From contig OZ037893.1 of the NCBI GenBank assembly GCA_964035575.1, forward strand, positions 186,001 to 250,000: a DNA stretch of 64,000 nucleotides, in the 5' to 3' direction. This document shows, one piece after another, positions 17,981 to 29,800 of this stretch. Position 1 is the first letter of the stretch. Each line of letters begins with the position of its first letter. Origin of the DNA: Rhynchopus sp. YZ270_cl-10 (Eukaryota > Euglenozoa > Diplonemea > Diplonemida > Diplonemidae). Under the pieces are notes generated by a model. The model was not told the DNA's origin. It saw nothing but the letters and a program-made list of their open reading frames with translations, and ran no database searches. Position numbers and translations under genes: made by a program.

Positions 17981-18574
17981 GGCGGGGGGGAAGCGGGAGG
18001 AGGGGGCCGCATGCAGTGGAGGTAGATGTAAGGTATGGTTCGAGTCACTCAACAGCTCACCCAAAGAGGGTGCCTGGGCCTTGTGACCCCAGGTGGCGTT
18101 TTCCCCCGACCAAATTTAGTTTTTTGTGTTTTGTGTTTTTTGTTTTTGTTTTTGGAGGACAACAGGACAACATTGTTTGAGCTTATTTTTCGGTTTGGTC
18201 GGAGGTCTGTTGGGGCACACAGACAGCACACCTTTGCCCAGGATGTGGCAGAGTCCTTTGTTGATAAGGGACACTGGCCTGACTGTGAAGTAGGGTTTTT
18301 CCAACGACAGCATGCAATATGGCCATCAGTACTTCACCAGCGTTGCTCTCTACTGCAGGACATACAGTAAATTCACAAACACCGGTACAGCAACAACAGC
18401 AGCACAAAGACAGCGGTTGCAGCGAGAAGTGGAGGAGACGGTCAACAGTCATTGTTCTTCTTCTTCGTTGGGGCATTGCCCTAAGAGGCACGAAACAACA
18501 ACGTCTGCAGACAGACCCGCAAACGCCCTGTTACTACAGTACCGCTACAAGTCATGGACAACAGTGAGCCATTG

Positions 18575-19035
18575 GCATCACTGTCAAAGTTATCCCCGTA
18601 TTACACGAGGATGAGTGTGGTACATTCCCCTCACTGTCAAAGTTATCCCCGTATTCGAGGATGAGTGTGGGCCATTGGCCCACAATGAATGCGCAGCAGG
18701 ACATACTGCACATCCAATGACGGGTATCCATAACATGAGCTTGGTACGGCAGCAACACGTCGGTAGGACTGGAAACGAGATGTCTCCAGTCAGTGTGGGA
18801 TGCGCCCTACAGCTAGGTAGCTACAGGTCGCAAGGTTTTGTCGCGGCAGCACGAAAGGCACGGCAACAAACACGTTGAAGGTATATTTCTCATGCTCCCT
18901 GCAGCTTGAAGCAACAGATCGCAGAGGTGTGGTCGCGGCAGCACGAAAGGCAAGTCAGCAAACACGTCGGTAGGACTGGAAACGAGATGTCTCCAGTCAG
19001 TGCGGAATTGCAGCTAGAAGGTAGCTACAGGCCGC
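18575..19035. repeat. Local direct duplications
   Basis: Two nested repeat pairs. CACTGTCAAAGTTATCCCCG with its flanks (ending GAGGATGAGTGTGG) occurs at about 18575-18620 and 18628-18670. A longer unit beginning ACGTCGGTAGGACTGGAAAC occurs at about 18758-18835 and 18965-19035, and GTCGCGGCAGCACGAAAGGC is present before and between. This part is free of the homopolymers typical of the other gaps. Confidence 0.7.
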
Positions 19036-20203
19036 GTGGCGCCAACAGCTCTCTGAAGCATGGTTTTCTGTTCACTGAATACCCCCAGGTTCTGTTGGTG
19101 TATTTTTGAAGTTGGGAGGATGGGGGTGGACGTTGCCACTTGCAAACTTTACACAAATACCGGACATTGCAGTGCTGTTGGGAATACATCTCCAAGACAT
19201 GCACGCATACGCCATCACAATACGAGCCGTGAACACCTCTCGCGGAACGCCTCCTTAGAAGGCAAACAGACAGCCGAGGTCAGTGACAACGCTCTGTGTA
19301 GATGTGGGCCACATGACCCAAACCATCAACACTGCACATACATACGTCCAGACAGGGTGCTTCTTACGTGAGTATGTTACCCTCCTCTTCACCTGAGTGG
19401 TGCACAGCACAGCTTCTCTGCAGAGGAACAGTACAAACAAAGTCTTTATTTTTTTTTTAATTTAGGTTCTGCCCTAAAGGGTAAGCTACGATTGTCAAAG
19501 AGATCGAGGAGAGGGGATTGTTTTGCAGGATTGTAATGTCTCCTTTTTTCCCGCGGAACAAAACTTGGCCAAAAAGTGAAATCTGACACAGCACCGATAC
19601 AGATGTGTCAGGCACGCAAAACAACTTCACTTCGGACAATAAGCCTTTTTATTCGAAACGAAACAAGAAACAAACGTACCCTGAAAGCTCAGGATACAAG
19701 CAAGACAACCCCCTCTCTCTCGCTCCCTCTTTCGGGGGGGGTGCGATCGGAGCAGGAAAGATACTTGAGAAAAAGGGAGGGGAACACCTGTACGTGTTTT
19801 GCCCTCCCCTGTTGGAGCCACGTGAGGAATCCTTTGTGAAAGGAAGGCACCTCTTGCCGCCTCACATGCAAGCGTTGTGCTGTTCCTTGTTGGTATTGAC
19901 ACGGATCTGCCAAGAAGCATACAACTAGGCAGGATACGCTGGAAGCCCACCAAAAAAAAAACGTTAGTAAGATGCCTCACGTACCCAACCACTTGACCAA
20001 CACCTACTGATGCAGCATGAGAGCAACAAAAAAAAAACGCTTCTTTTCAGCAACCATATGTCAAAAACGGCCAGGCTTCTGTGAGGAATTGACACCTGAA
20101 GCTGAAAAAATTGCGACACCCCCACACAAAAGTGTACACGAGACGGGAAAGTCTGACCCCCACCCCTTCATATTTTGCGGGAGAGGGGGTACCGAAAAAG
20201 CTG

Positions 20204-20402
20204 CACGGCGGTCTAGTCAGGGAGCTGCTACTAGTACAAATGACTAGTATTTTACTGGTGGTTTTGGTAGCACGACTAGACACAATAGTGCACGAATGGT
20301 GGTGCTACTATTGTGACATATCACTGCCTCCTAGTCGTATTTTTTACACCAGTCGTTACGACGAGTAGTGCCACTAGTAGTCCCCCTGACTAGACCGTCG
20401 TG
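20204..20402. mobile_element. Inverted-repeat (MITE-like) element
   Basis: The ends CACGGCGGTCTAGTCAGGG and CCCTGACTAGACCGTCGTG are 19-bp inverted repeats with one mismatch. The interior (about 160 bp) is itself rich in ACTAGT palindromes. I find no clear target duplication and no coding capacity. Confidence 0.65.
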
Positions 20403-21591
20403 TGTACAAAGAGAGGAGAAAAAAAAAACAGATGAACGTGCCTTCTCGTGCACAGAATATCTTAAAACAGTCGCAAGATTCTTCGAAGAAAACAGTTAAA
20501 AGGATGAATCTAAATTCGGTCGCCTTGAGAAGAAGAAAAGAAAATTCGAGTCACGTCCCGGCACATAGGCGGTGAACCAATGTAGCCAGGGTGGGATCCA
20601 CTCCGGATTCCGGACTTCGCTCCGTCGAGCGGAGAGCTGAGAGAGCACAAAAAGGTGCGTTAGACGATACGCAGCCTCAAACAAAACTGACAATAACAAA
20701 ACAATAAGCAGGAGAAAAACTTGAAATAAATGTGCCTCACTGGGCACATCATGTACAAAACTGATTGATGCAGGCACACCTACTGACACACATACGATGC
20801 CAGTACCCTGCCAACAGGATAAAAGGTAAACAAAACAAAAGATAGCACAGATCTGAACGTTAAAACCAAACCAGACACGCATGCCCTCGCTAACCAACCT
20901 CAGATGCCGAGACTAGGAAAGGAAATACTATTTTTTTTATTTTTCGGTGGAGCGCAGCCAAAGGGGGGACACAGATTCCACAAATTGACACACGTCATGG
21001 AAGGGGGCTGTTACTAAGGGGAGGAAACTGAGCAACTGAGTTTTTATAATGTTCTGGTTTTCTTTTCTTCGCACACATTCATGCAACGGGGTCAAAAAAA
21101 ATTGCTGCATGTGGCCTGCTGCATGGGTGCCCCTGCTTCGGCGTATGGAGTGCTCAAAACAAAAAAAAAGGAAAGTTTATAAGATGAAATCTAAGCCTCT
21201 GGTGCTTAGTCATCTTGAAAAAAAAAAAAGAAAAAATTGAAGGTTGCGAATATCAGTCACCAAACTCGTCTACGTAGAGAACTGCGGGTTAGGTATCATC
21301 GCGGCGATTGGTTGTGGACACATGCAGTCGCAGATATATTTTTTGGGCTTATCCCACGTAAGGTAAAAAAAGAGGTAAGGGCAGGCTGACGCAACACTCA
21401 AGGAACAGGAACGGTACGATCTCGTTCTGCTTGAGCTTGGAATATTGAATGTACAAAAAAATAAAAAAACAAAAAGCAAAAAAAGAGATGATAAGATGAC
21501 CCACGCCTTCATTTATTCATGTATACATTGGTCACCTCCGAAAAAAGGGTGCGGGGGGATGTTGGTAATATGCAAATGCTTAGTTACCATA

Positions 21592-22537
21592 CAGGCCTTT
21601 TGCTAACTTTGGGATTTTCCCCCTGAATGGCATGATGGTCAAAAAAAAATAATTTCCTGGAAAAAAAAGTACATTCCGAGCTTTCCCGCCTGGTGAAAGC
21701 GGTCGTCGCGCGCTTCGCGCGCGCCTCCCTGCCAGCCACAGGGTGGAGAGGCGAAGGGTCAGCTTTGCGAGATATAAACAAAAAACGGAATATAATCCTT
21801 TATTAACGGTCCTTGGTCTTGCGCCTTACGTACACTAACCGTACAAAATCAATACGTCTTCCAGAAGCAGGGGCTGTTGCAACGGTTGGGTTCCTTTGAA
21901 ATAAGAATGGTCAATTTTTTGCAGCTTGGGTCAAGTTTCATTTCTGGCTGCAAAATGCAAGGGAATCCCCTTAGACATTGTAAAATGGCACCGTAGGCAG
22001 GAAGAAAATAGCGTACAGCGAGCGCAGCGAGCAGAAAAATTGTAAGGTGTCATCGTGCCATCGTGCCATCGTGCCATCATGCCATCATGCCATCATGCCA
22101 TCATGCCATCATGCCATCATGCCATCATGCCATCATGCCATCATGCCATCATGCCATCATGCCATCATGCCATCATGCCATCATGCCATCATGCCATCAT
22201 GCCATCATGCCATCATGCCATCATGCCATCATGCCATCATGCCATCATGCCATCATGCCATCATGCCATCATGCCATCATGCCATCATGCCATCATGCCA
22301 TCATGCCATCATGCCATCATGCCATCATGCCATCATGCCATCATGCCATCATGCCATCATGCCATCATGCCATCATGCCATCATGCCATCATGCCATCTG
22401 GGGGGGAAATCCCCAGGTGATGGATAGCGAAAGCCCTGCCCCACCACCCCCCGTGGCATGATGGTGGCATGATGGAAAAAAAAATAAAAAACGCCCAAAA
22501 ACGTGGCACGATGGCATGATGGTTAGCAAAAGGCCTG
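21592..22537. mobile_element. MULE-like non-autonomous transposon carrying an octamer satellite
   Basis: Terminal inverted repeats CAGGCCTTTTGCTAAC / GTTAGCAAAAGGCCTG (16 bp, perfect) are flanked by an exact 9-bp duplication GTTACCATA at 21583-21591 and 22538-22546. A 9-bp target duplication is characteristic of Mutator-like elements. The 946-bp body has no transposase. It contains a GCGCGC hairpin near 21705-21722 and about 350 bp of 8-bp tandem repeats. The octamer also occurs next to both termini (GGCATGATGG), so the satellite probably grew from element sequence. Confidence 0.8.
22043..22399. repeat. CCATCATG octamer tandem array
   Basis: More than 40 copies of an 8-bp unit (GCCATCAT). 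The first few units are the variant CCATCGTG; the rest are almost perfect. Because 8 is not divisible by 3, all three plus frames encode the same period-8 peptide (MPSCHHAI). That is a by-product of the repeat and not evidence for a gene. Confidence 0.95.
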
Positions 22538-22860
22538 GTTACCATATCAAAAAATACAAAAAAAAAAAAATATGCGACATTCTTCACCCTCCACTCTAAA
22601 GAAGAAAAAAATTTTTTTGTCTCAAAACGTCGCAGTGATGCAATAAAGCATACACAAAAAGGGGGGGGAAGACCTCGTTATGCTGAGTTGCATATAAAAG
22701 AGGTGATGTTCGGTAGTGCAAAATTTGACTTGAAAATACAAAAAAAAAAACCCCCTCTGTAACAGTGCCTTCGTACAAGACCAATAAAGCAGAGGGGAAA
22801 ACAACGCCACTACATATACAGGTGATTGAAGTGGTTCTGGCGAGAAATGAAAGTAGAGAT

Positions 22861-22970
22861 GAAATACAAAGCCCTCATGAACAGTGTACCCTTGGCACAT
22901 GACAGGGTGTACCGTGGGGAGGACACCCAACCATGCAGTCCTACAATCCATTTCGTGGTTTACATATTTT
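22861..22970 (+). repeat. Module A, full-length copy
   Basis: Starts GAAATACAAAGCCCTCATGA, passes through GTACCGTGGGGAGGACACCC and CCATGCAGTCCTACAATCCA, and ends CATTTCGTGGTTTACAT. Other long copies are at 38629-38725, 40995-41086 and 54680-54784. Short 5' parts are at 37488-37534, 41752-41790 and 43501-43540. Long copies are followed by an A run on this strand, so the minus strand reads T-run, CAG, ATG, which looks like a splice acceptor. Confidence 0.8.
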
Positions 22971-23892
22971 GCAATGTTTTTTTGGCAATTTTTTTTGGTA
23001 ATGTTCGTCTAACTCTTCTTGAACTAAATGCAGATCCCTAGCTACAGCGCATGACTAGTTTCATATTACTTTCAAATCGAGAAAGTACAAAAAGGACGTT
23101 CAATTCAGACACATCCAGTCATCCAGGCTCCACAGTAAATGACGGTAAAAAGGGTGATATGAAGTCAGTTGGGAATCCACATAAAAGAGATAAAACCCAG
23201 AGCCTCGCTGTACTGCGCCACCTTGGTCTCGAAACAAAGAGTGGCGCTGGTCATTCATAGAAAGAGGGCCTCTCTAGCAATCACACCGCCTAAGGATGGC
23301 GTTGAGGGGTTTTGCCACAAAAAAAAACAACATATTTAGGCTACATGAAGTGAGTCGGTCTGCGGCAAACGACAAGGAGCGTACACGGTTCACTCGTTGT
23401 CTATCGAAGCATTTTTGGTTCTACAACTGTAACCAATTTTTCTAAAATAAAACAACAAAATAAAATAAGTTCGAGCGGAGAGACGTCGCTGGGAGTGGCG
23501 GGGGTGAGTTTTCGTTTATGCTCAGCTTGTTGGGGATGGTAGGGATCAGTGGTGCAGGGTATGACAAACAGGACACTTCCATTCGTTACAGCGTCTGTGT
23601 TGCACATACCCAAATGTATATCCACTGGGAATGTTCTTGCAGAGGGGGAGATGGGGAAGTTTCCAAATTCTTAGGGAAGATTGTTACACGAGACATATAA
23701 AAATGCCCCGCGTATACTTCAGGTATACTCTCGTGAAGAAAAAAGGGAGGGAATGACGGTAACCAGCGCTCCCTAAGAGACTCGCCTCTAGGTTCTTTAT
23801 ACGAACTGCTTTGTCCAAACAAAATTTATACACTTAAAACAACAGAATAACGACCTACACAAAGGATAGTGATACATAGTAATGGTTCCGGC

Positions 23893-26800
23893 TTATATTG
23901 TGCACTCCTCTACATCCAGGTCATTGCCCTGGGTAAGTGCTAAGGGATCAAGTTCAATGTTTTTGTTATTCCCTGTATACTGCTCGTCCAGTAGCTGTGC
24001 CTCAGCCTCCTGTGTGCACAGCTCGTTGCCCTGATTCTCCCTCCTGCTCTTCAACATCAAATACGAAGCAGCAGCGATTAACGCAAGACACAGCAGAGAG
24101 AGAAAGAGAATCAGGATAAGCAGCCACACAGAGAGTCCATCATCATCGTCAGCACTGCCGTCAGGATCAGTGTCACCAATATCAGCTGCACCAGAGGGAC
24201 AGACCATCCACGCAGCGTTTCCAAAGCTTGAAGAGGGCGCGGTCTTGCAGGGAGTAAACTTCGGTTGACAGACATTGTTGCCGCCAACAAGTTCGCAGTC
24301 TGTCGCACACTCGCAAGCCGGAGCATCGTCCGTAATGTCACCTTGGCACGACACAATACCACCAACGCCGGCAATGTACTGGTCCAGGTTTGGGCAATCG
24401 CTGTCCTTCACAATGCAGAACGGCTTTCCAGGTTGGTCCTGTGTCGTCGCACAGAGGGACTGCTTTGCACCCCACCAGTACCACTCCTCCGCACACTCGC
24501 AGGCGTCAGCGCGCAGGCACTGGGTGTACTTCAGGTCGCGTGTGCCGTCCTTCAGCGTCTTTGGTGATGCGCAAGAATCCTCCACCTCGCACCACGTCTT
24601 CAGCAGGCCAGTCACTGCGTAGTCAGCATCCGCCCCACAGCCGTTGTGGGTCACACCATTGTATGTCCACACGTCCTTGCACGGGCAGGTGTCGGCCTCA
24701 CAGGCGGATGCGTGCACTGTGCCTCCTGTCGGGTCGGCGATCTCGTGTGCCGCGAGACAGTCCGGAGACGTCACACACCAGTGGTTGTAGAAGCTCTGTG
24801 CATTCGCAGGTCCGTGGCAACCTTCGTAGGTGGTGCCGTTGAAGTTCCACGAGGCAAGACATTCGCAGGAGGGGTGGTCGCAAGGCACGTACTGTGTGCT
24901 GCTGGAAGACGTGGCAGTCAGGCAGGGTGCGTTTGCGACTTCGCAGTGCGGCACAACACCGTCAAGGCACTGGTCCGCTCCGTTCTCCTGTTTGCATGTG
25001 CAGACTTCGGTACCAACACCGTCTGTGCACGTCTTGTACGCGTAGGAAATGCCGTTGCTGTCCACACGTGCACTGCCAACTGTGCAAGTAAAGCCAACCT
25101 TGCACCAAGGCTGTCCAGGCCAGGACTTCGTTGTGGTGCATCCGTTGAACGTCTCACCCTCATGCTCCCAACTGTCCAGACAGTCGCATGCTCCTGGAAG
25201 CTCTTCTGGCACACATGCAGAGTACGATCCACCCGAAGGGTTTGCAACACCAGACAGGCAAGGTGCGTTCTCCACTTCACACCACGACTTCACGTTTGCA
25301 CGGAACAGACTCGAAAAGTCGCCATCGCAAGAAGCCGAAGGGCAGCCAGACTGCGAGTCACACCCTGCAAGTTCTGGGTAAGACCACGTGTCCTTGCACC
25401 TGCACGGTTCTGTTCCGTACTGAAACTCAGTGTCTGCAACACAGAACCGTCCATACACAAGTTCTCCCGAGGTCGGGTCTGTGAAGTTGGTGGCGTATTC
25501 GCACAACATTGAGTCGACAATACACCAGGGAGCAATCAGGTTCGAAGGTGTGTTCTGGCACTCGCTGTATGAACGTCCCTCCCACGTCCACTCGGACTTG
25601 CAGGCACAGGGCTGACCTGCTGGCACTTCAGTTGGGGCTGCGCACGAAATCCACGCAACACCTCCAAAGGCAGGCGTGGGGGCGGTCTTGCAGGGAGTGA
25701 ACTTTGCCTCGCACGACAACACACCGTTCACCTCGGCACAGTCTGTCGCACACTCGCAAGCCGGAGCATCGTCCGTAATGTCACCTTGGCACGACACAAT
25801 ACCACCAACGCCGGCAATGTACTGGTCCAGGTTTGGGCAATCGCTGTCCTTCACAATGCAGAACGGCTTTCCAGGTTGGTCCTGTGTCGTCGCACAGAGG
25901 GACTGCTTTGCACCCCACCAGTACCACTCCTCCGCACACTCGCAGGCGTCAGCGCGCAGGCACTGGGTGTACTTCAGGTCGCGTGTGCCGTCCTTCAGCG
26001 TCTTTGGTGATGCGCAAGAATCCTCCACCTCGCACCACGTCTTCAGCAGGCCAGTCACTGCGTAGTCAGCATCCGCCCCACAGCCGTTGTGGGTCACACC
26101 ATTGTATGTCCACACGTCCTTGCACGGGCAGGTGTCGGCCTCACAGGCGGATGCGTGCACTGTGCCTCCTGTCGGGTCGGCGATCTCGTGTGCCGCGAGA
26201 CAGTCCGGAGACGTCACACACCAGTGGTTGTAGAAGCTCTGTGCATTCGCAGGTCCGTGGCAACCTTCGTAGGTGGTGCCGTTGAAGTTCCACGAGGCAA
26301 GACATTCGCAGGAGGGGTGGTCGCAAGGCACGTACTGTGTGCTGCTGGAAGACGTGGCAGTCAGGCAGGGTGCGTTTGCGACTTCGCAGTGCGGCACAAC
26401 ACCGTCAAGGCACTGGTCCGCTCCGTTCTCCTGTTTGCATGTGCAGACTTCGGTACCAACACCGTCTGTGCACGTCTTGTACGCGTAGGAAATGCCGTTG
26501 CTGTCCACACGTGCACTGCCAACTGTGCAAGTAAAGCCAACCTTGCACCAAGGCTGTCCAGGCCAGGACTTCGTTGTGGTGCATCCGTTGAACGTCTCAC
26601 CCTCATGCTCCCAACTGTCCAGACAGTCGCATGCTCCTGGAAGCTCTTCTGGCACACATGCAGAGTACGATCCACCCGAAGGGTTTGCAACACCAGACAG
26701 GCAAGGTGCGTTCTCCACTTCACACCACGACTTCACGTTTGCACGGAACAGACTCGAAAAGTCGCCATCGCAAGAAGCCGAAGGGCAGCCAGACTGCGAG

Positions 26801-29800
26801 TCACACCCTGCAAGTTCTGGGTAAGACCACGTGTCCTTGCACCTGCACGGTTCTGTTCCGTACTGAAACTCAGTGTCTGCAACACAGAACCGTCCATACA
26901 CAAGTTCTCCCGAGGTCGGGTCTGTGAAGTTGGTGGCGTATTCGCACAACATTGAGTCGACAATACACCAGGGAGCAATCAGGTTCGAAGGTGTGTTCTG
27001 GCACTCGCTGTATGAACGTCCCTCCCACGTCCACTCGGACTTGCAGGCACAGGGCTGACCTGCTGGCACTTCAGTTGGGGCTGCGCACGAAATCCACGCA
27101 ACACCTCCAAAGGCAGGCGTGGGGGCGGTCTTGCAGGGAGTGAACTTTGCCTCGCACGACAACACACCGTTCACCTCGGCACAGTCTGTCGCACACTCGC
27201 AAGCCGGAGCATCGTCCGTAATGTCACCTTGGCACGACACAATACCACCAACGCCGGCAATGTACTGGTCCAGGTTTGGGCAATCGCTGTCCTTCACAAT
27301 GCAGAACGGCTTTCCAGGTTGGTCCTGTGTCGTCGCACAGAGGGACTGCTTTGCACCCCACCAGTACCACTCCTCCGCACACTCGCAGGCGTCAGCGCGC
27401 AGGCACTGGGTGTACTTCAGGTCGCGTGTGCCGTCCTTCAGCGTCTTTGGTGATGCGCAAGAATCCTCCACCTCGCACCACGTCTTCAGCAGGCCAGTCA
27501 CTGCGTAGTCAGCATCCGCCCCACAGCCGTTGTGGGTCACACCATTGTATGTCCACACGTCCTTGCACGGGCAGGTGTCGGCCTCACAGGCGGATGCGTG
27601 CACTGTGCCTCCTGTCGGGTCGGCGATCTCGTGTGCCGCGAGACAGTCCGGAGACGTCACACACCAGTGGTTGTAGAAGCTCTGTGCATTCGCAGGTCCG
27701 TGGCAACCTTCGTAGGTGGTGCCGTTGAAGTTCCACGAGGCAAGACATTCGCAGGAGGGGTGGTCGCAAGGCACGTACTGTGTGCTGCTGGAAGACGTGG
27801 CAGTCAGGCAGGGTGCGTTTGCGACTTCGCAGTGCGGCACAACACCGTCAAGGCACTGGTCCGCTCCGTTCTCCTGTTTGCATGTGCAGACTTCGGTACC
27901 AACACCGTCTGTGCACGTCTTGTACGCGTAGGAAATGCCGTTGCTGTCCACACGTGCACTGCCAACTGTGCAAGTAAAGCCAACCTTGCACCAAGGCTGT
28001 CCAGGCCAGGACTTCGTTGTGGTGCATCCGTTGAACGTCTCACCCTCATGCTCCCAACTGTCCAGACAGTCGCATGCTCCTGGAAGCTCTTCTGGCACAC
28101 ATGCAGAGTACGATCCACCCGAAGGGTTTGCAACACCAGACAGGCAAGGTGCGTTCTCCACTTCACACCACGACTTCACGTTTGCACGGAACAGACTCGA
28201 AAAGTCGCCATCGCAAGAAGCCGAAGGGCAGCCAGACTGCGAGTCACACCCTGCAAGTTCTGGGTAAGACCACGTGTCCTTGCACCTGCACGGTTCTGTT
28301 CCGTACTGAAACTCAGTGTCTGCAACACAGAACCGTCCATACACAAGTTCTCCCGAGGTCGGGTCTGTGAAGTTGGTGGCGTATTCGCACAACATTGAGT
28401 CGACAATACACCAGGGAGCAATCAGGTTCGAAGGTGTGTTCTGGCACTCGCTGTATGAACGTCCCTCCCACGTCCACTCGGACTTGCAGGCACAGGGCTG
28501 ACCTGCTGGCACTTCAGTTGGGGCTGCGCACGAAATCCACGCAACACCTCCAAAGGCAGGCGTGGGGGCGGTCTTGCAGGGAGTGAACTTTGCCTCGCAC
28601 GACAACACACCGTTCACCTCGGCACAGTCTGTCGCACACTCGCAAGCCGGAGCATCGTCCGTAATGTCACCTTGGCACGACACAATACCACCAACGCCGG
28701 CAATGTACTGGTCCAGGTTTGGGCAATCGCTGTCCTTCACAATGCAGAACGGCTTTCCAGGTTGGTCCTGTGTCGTCGCACAGAGGGACTGCTTTGCACC
28801 CCACCAGTACCACTCCTCCGCACACTCGCAGGCGTCAGCGCGCAGGCACTGGGTGTACTTCAGGTCGCGTGTGCCGTCCTTCAGCGTCTTTGGTGATGCG
28901 CAAGAATCCTCCACCTCGCACCACGTCTTCAGCAGGCCAGTCACTGCGTAGTCAGCATCCGCCCCACAGCCGTTGTGGGTCACACCATTGTATGTCCACA
29001 CGTCCTTGCACGGGCAGGTGTCGGCCTCACAGGCGGATGCGTGCACTGTGCCTCCTGTCGGGTCGGCGATCTCGTGTGCCGCGAGACAGTCCGGAGACGT
29101 CACACACCAGTGGTTGTAGAAGCTCTGTGCATTCGCAGGTCCGTGGCAACCTTCGTAGGTGGTGCCGTTGAAGTTCCACGAGGCAAGACATTCGCAGGAG
29201 GGGTGGTCGCAAGGCACGTACTGTGTGCTGCTGGAAGACGTGGCAGTCAGGCAGGGTGCGTTTGCGACTTCGCAGTGCGGCACAACACCGTCAAGGCACT
29301 GGTCCGCTCCGTTCTCCTGTTTGCATGTGCAGACTTCGGTACCAACACCGTCTGTGCACGTCTTGTACGCGTAGGAAATGCCGTTGCTGTCCACACGTGC
29401 ACTGCCAACTGTGCAAGTAAAGCCAACCTTGCACCAAGGCTGTCCAGGCCAGGACTTCGTTGTGGTGCATCCGTTGAACGTCTCACCCTCATGCTCCCAA
29501 CTGTCCAGACAGTCGCATGCTCCTGGAAGCTCTTCTGGCACACATGCAGAGTACGATCCACCCGAAGGGTTTGCAACACCAGACAGGCAAGGTGCGTTCT
29601 CCACTTCACACCACGACTTCACGTTTGCACGGAACAGACTCGAAAAGTCGCCATCGCAAGAAGCCGAAGGGCAGCCAGACTGCGAGTCACACCCTGCAAG
29701 TTCTGGGTAAGACCACGTGTCCTTGCACCTGCACGGTTCTGTTCCGTACTGAAACTCAGTGTCTGCAACACAGAACCGTCCATACACAAGTTCTCCCGAG

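Larger units (their letters stand above)
17985..23892. other. Gene-poor interval between the IQ and giant Cys-rich genes
   Basis: No convincing gene. Contents: local direct duplications at 18575-19035; an inverted-repeat element at 20204-20402; module D at 20769-20815; module C variants at 20431-20464 and 21178-21216; a MULE-like element with an octamer satellite at 21592-22537; and module A at 22861-22970. A hydrophobic reading frame at 20496-20897 runs through module D and is not supported. Confidence 0.6.

Noticed and set aside
20496-20897. 133-codon hydrophobic frame on the minus strand
   Set aside because: It runs straight through a module D repeat and shows no conserved pattern; a donor-like GTATGT inside it did not lead to a convincing partner exon.
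22043-22399. CRISPR-like array
   Set aside because: It is an octamer microsatellite without spacers, in a eukaryotic genome and inside a transposon.
22047-22461. Three overlapping frames encoding MPSCHHAI repeats
   Set aside because: An 8-bp satellite gives the same period-8 peptide in all frames; there is no start context or flanking coding sequence.
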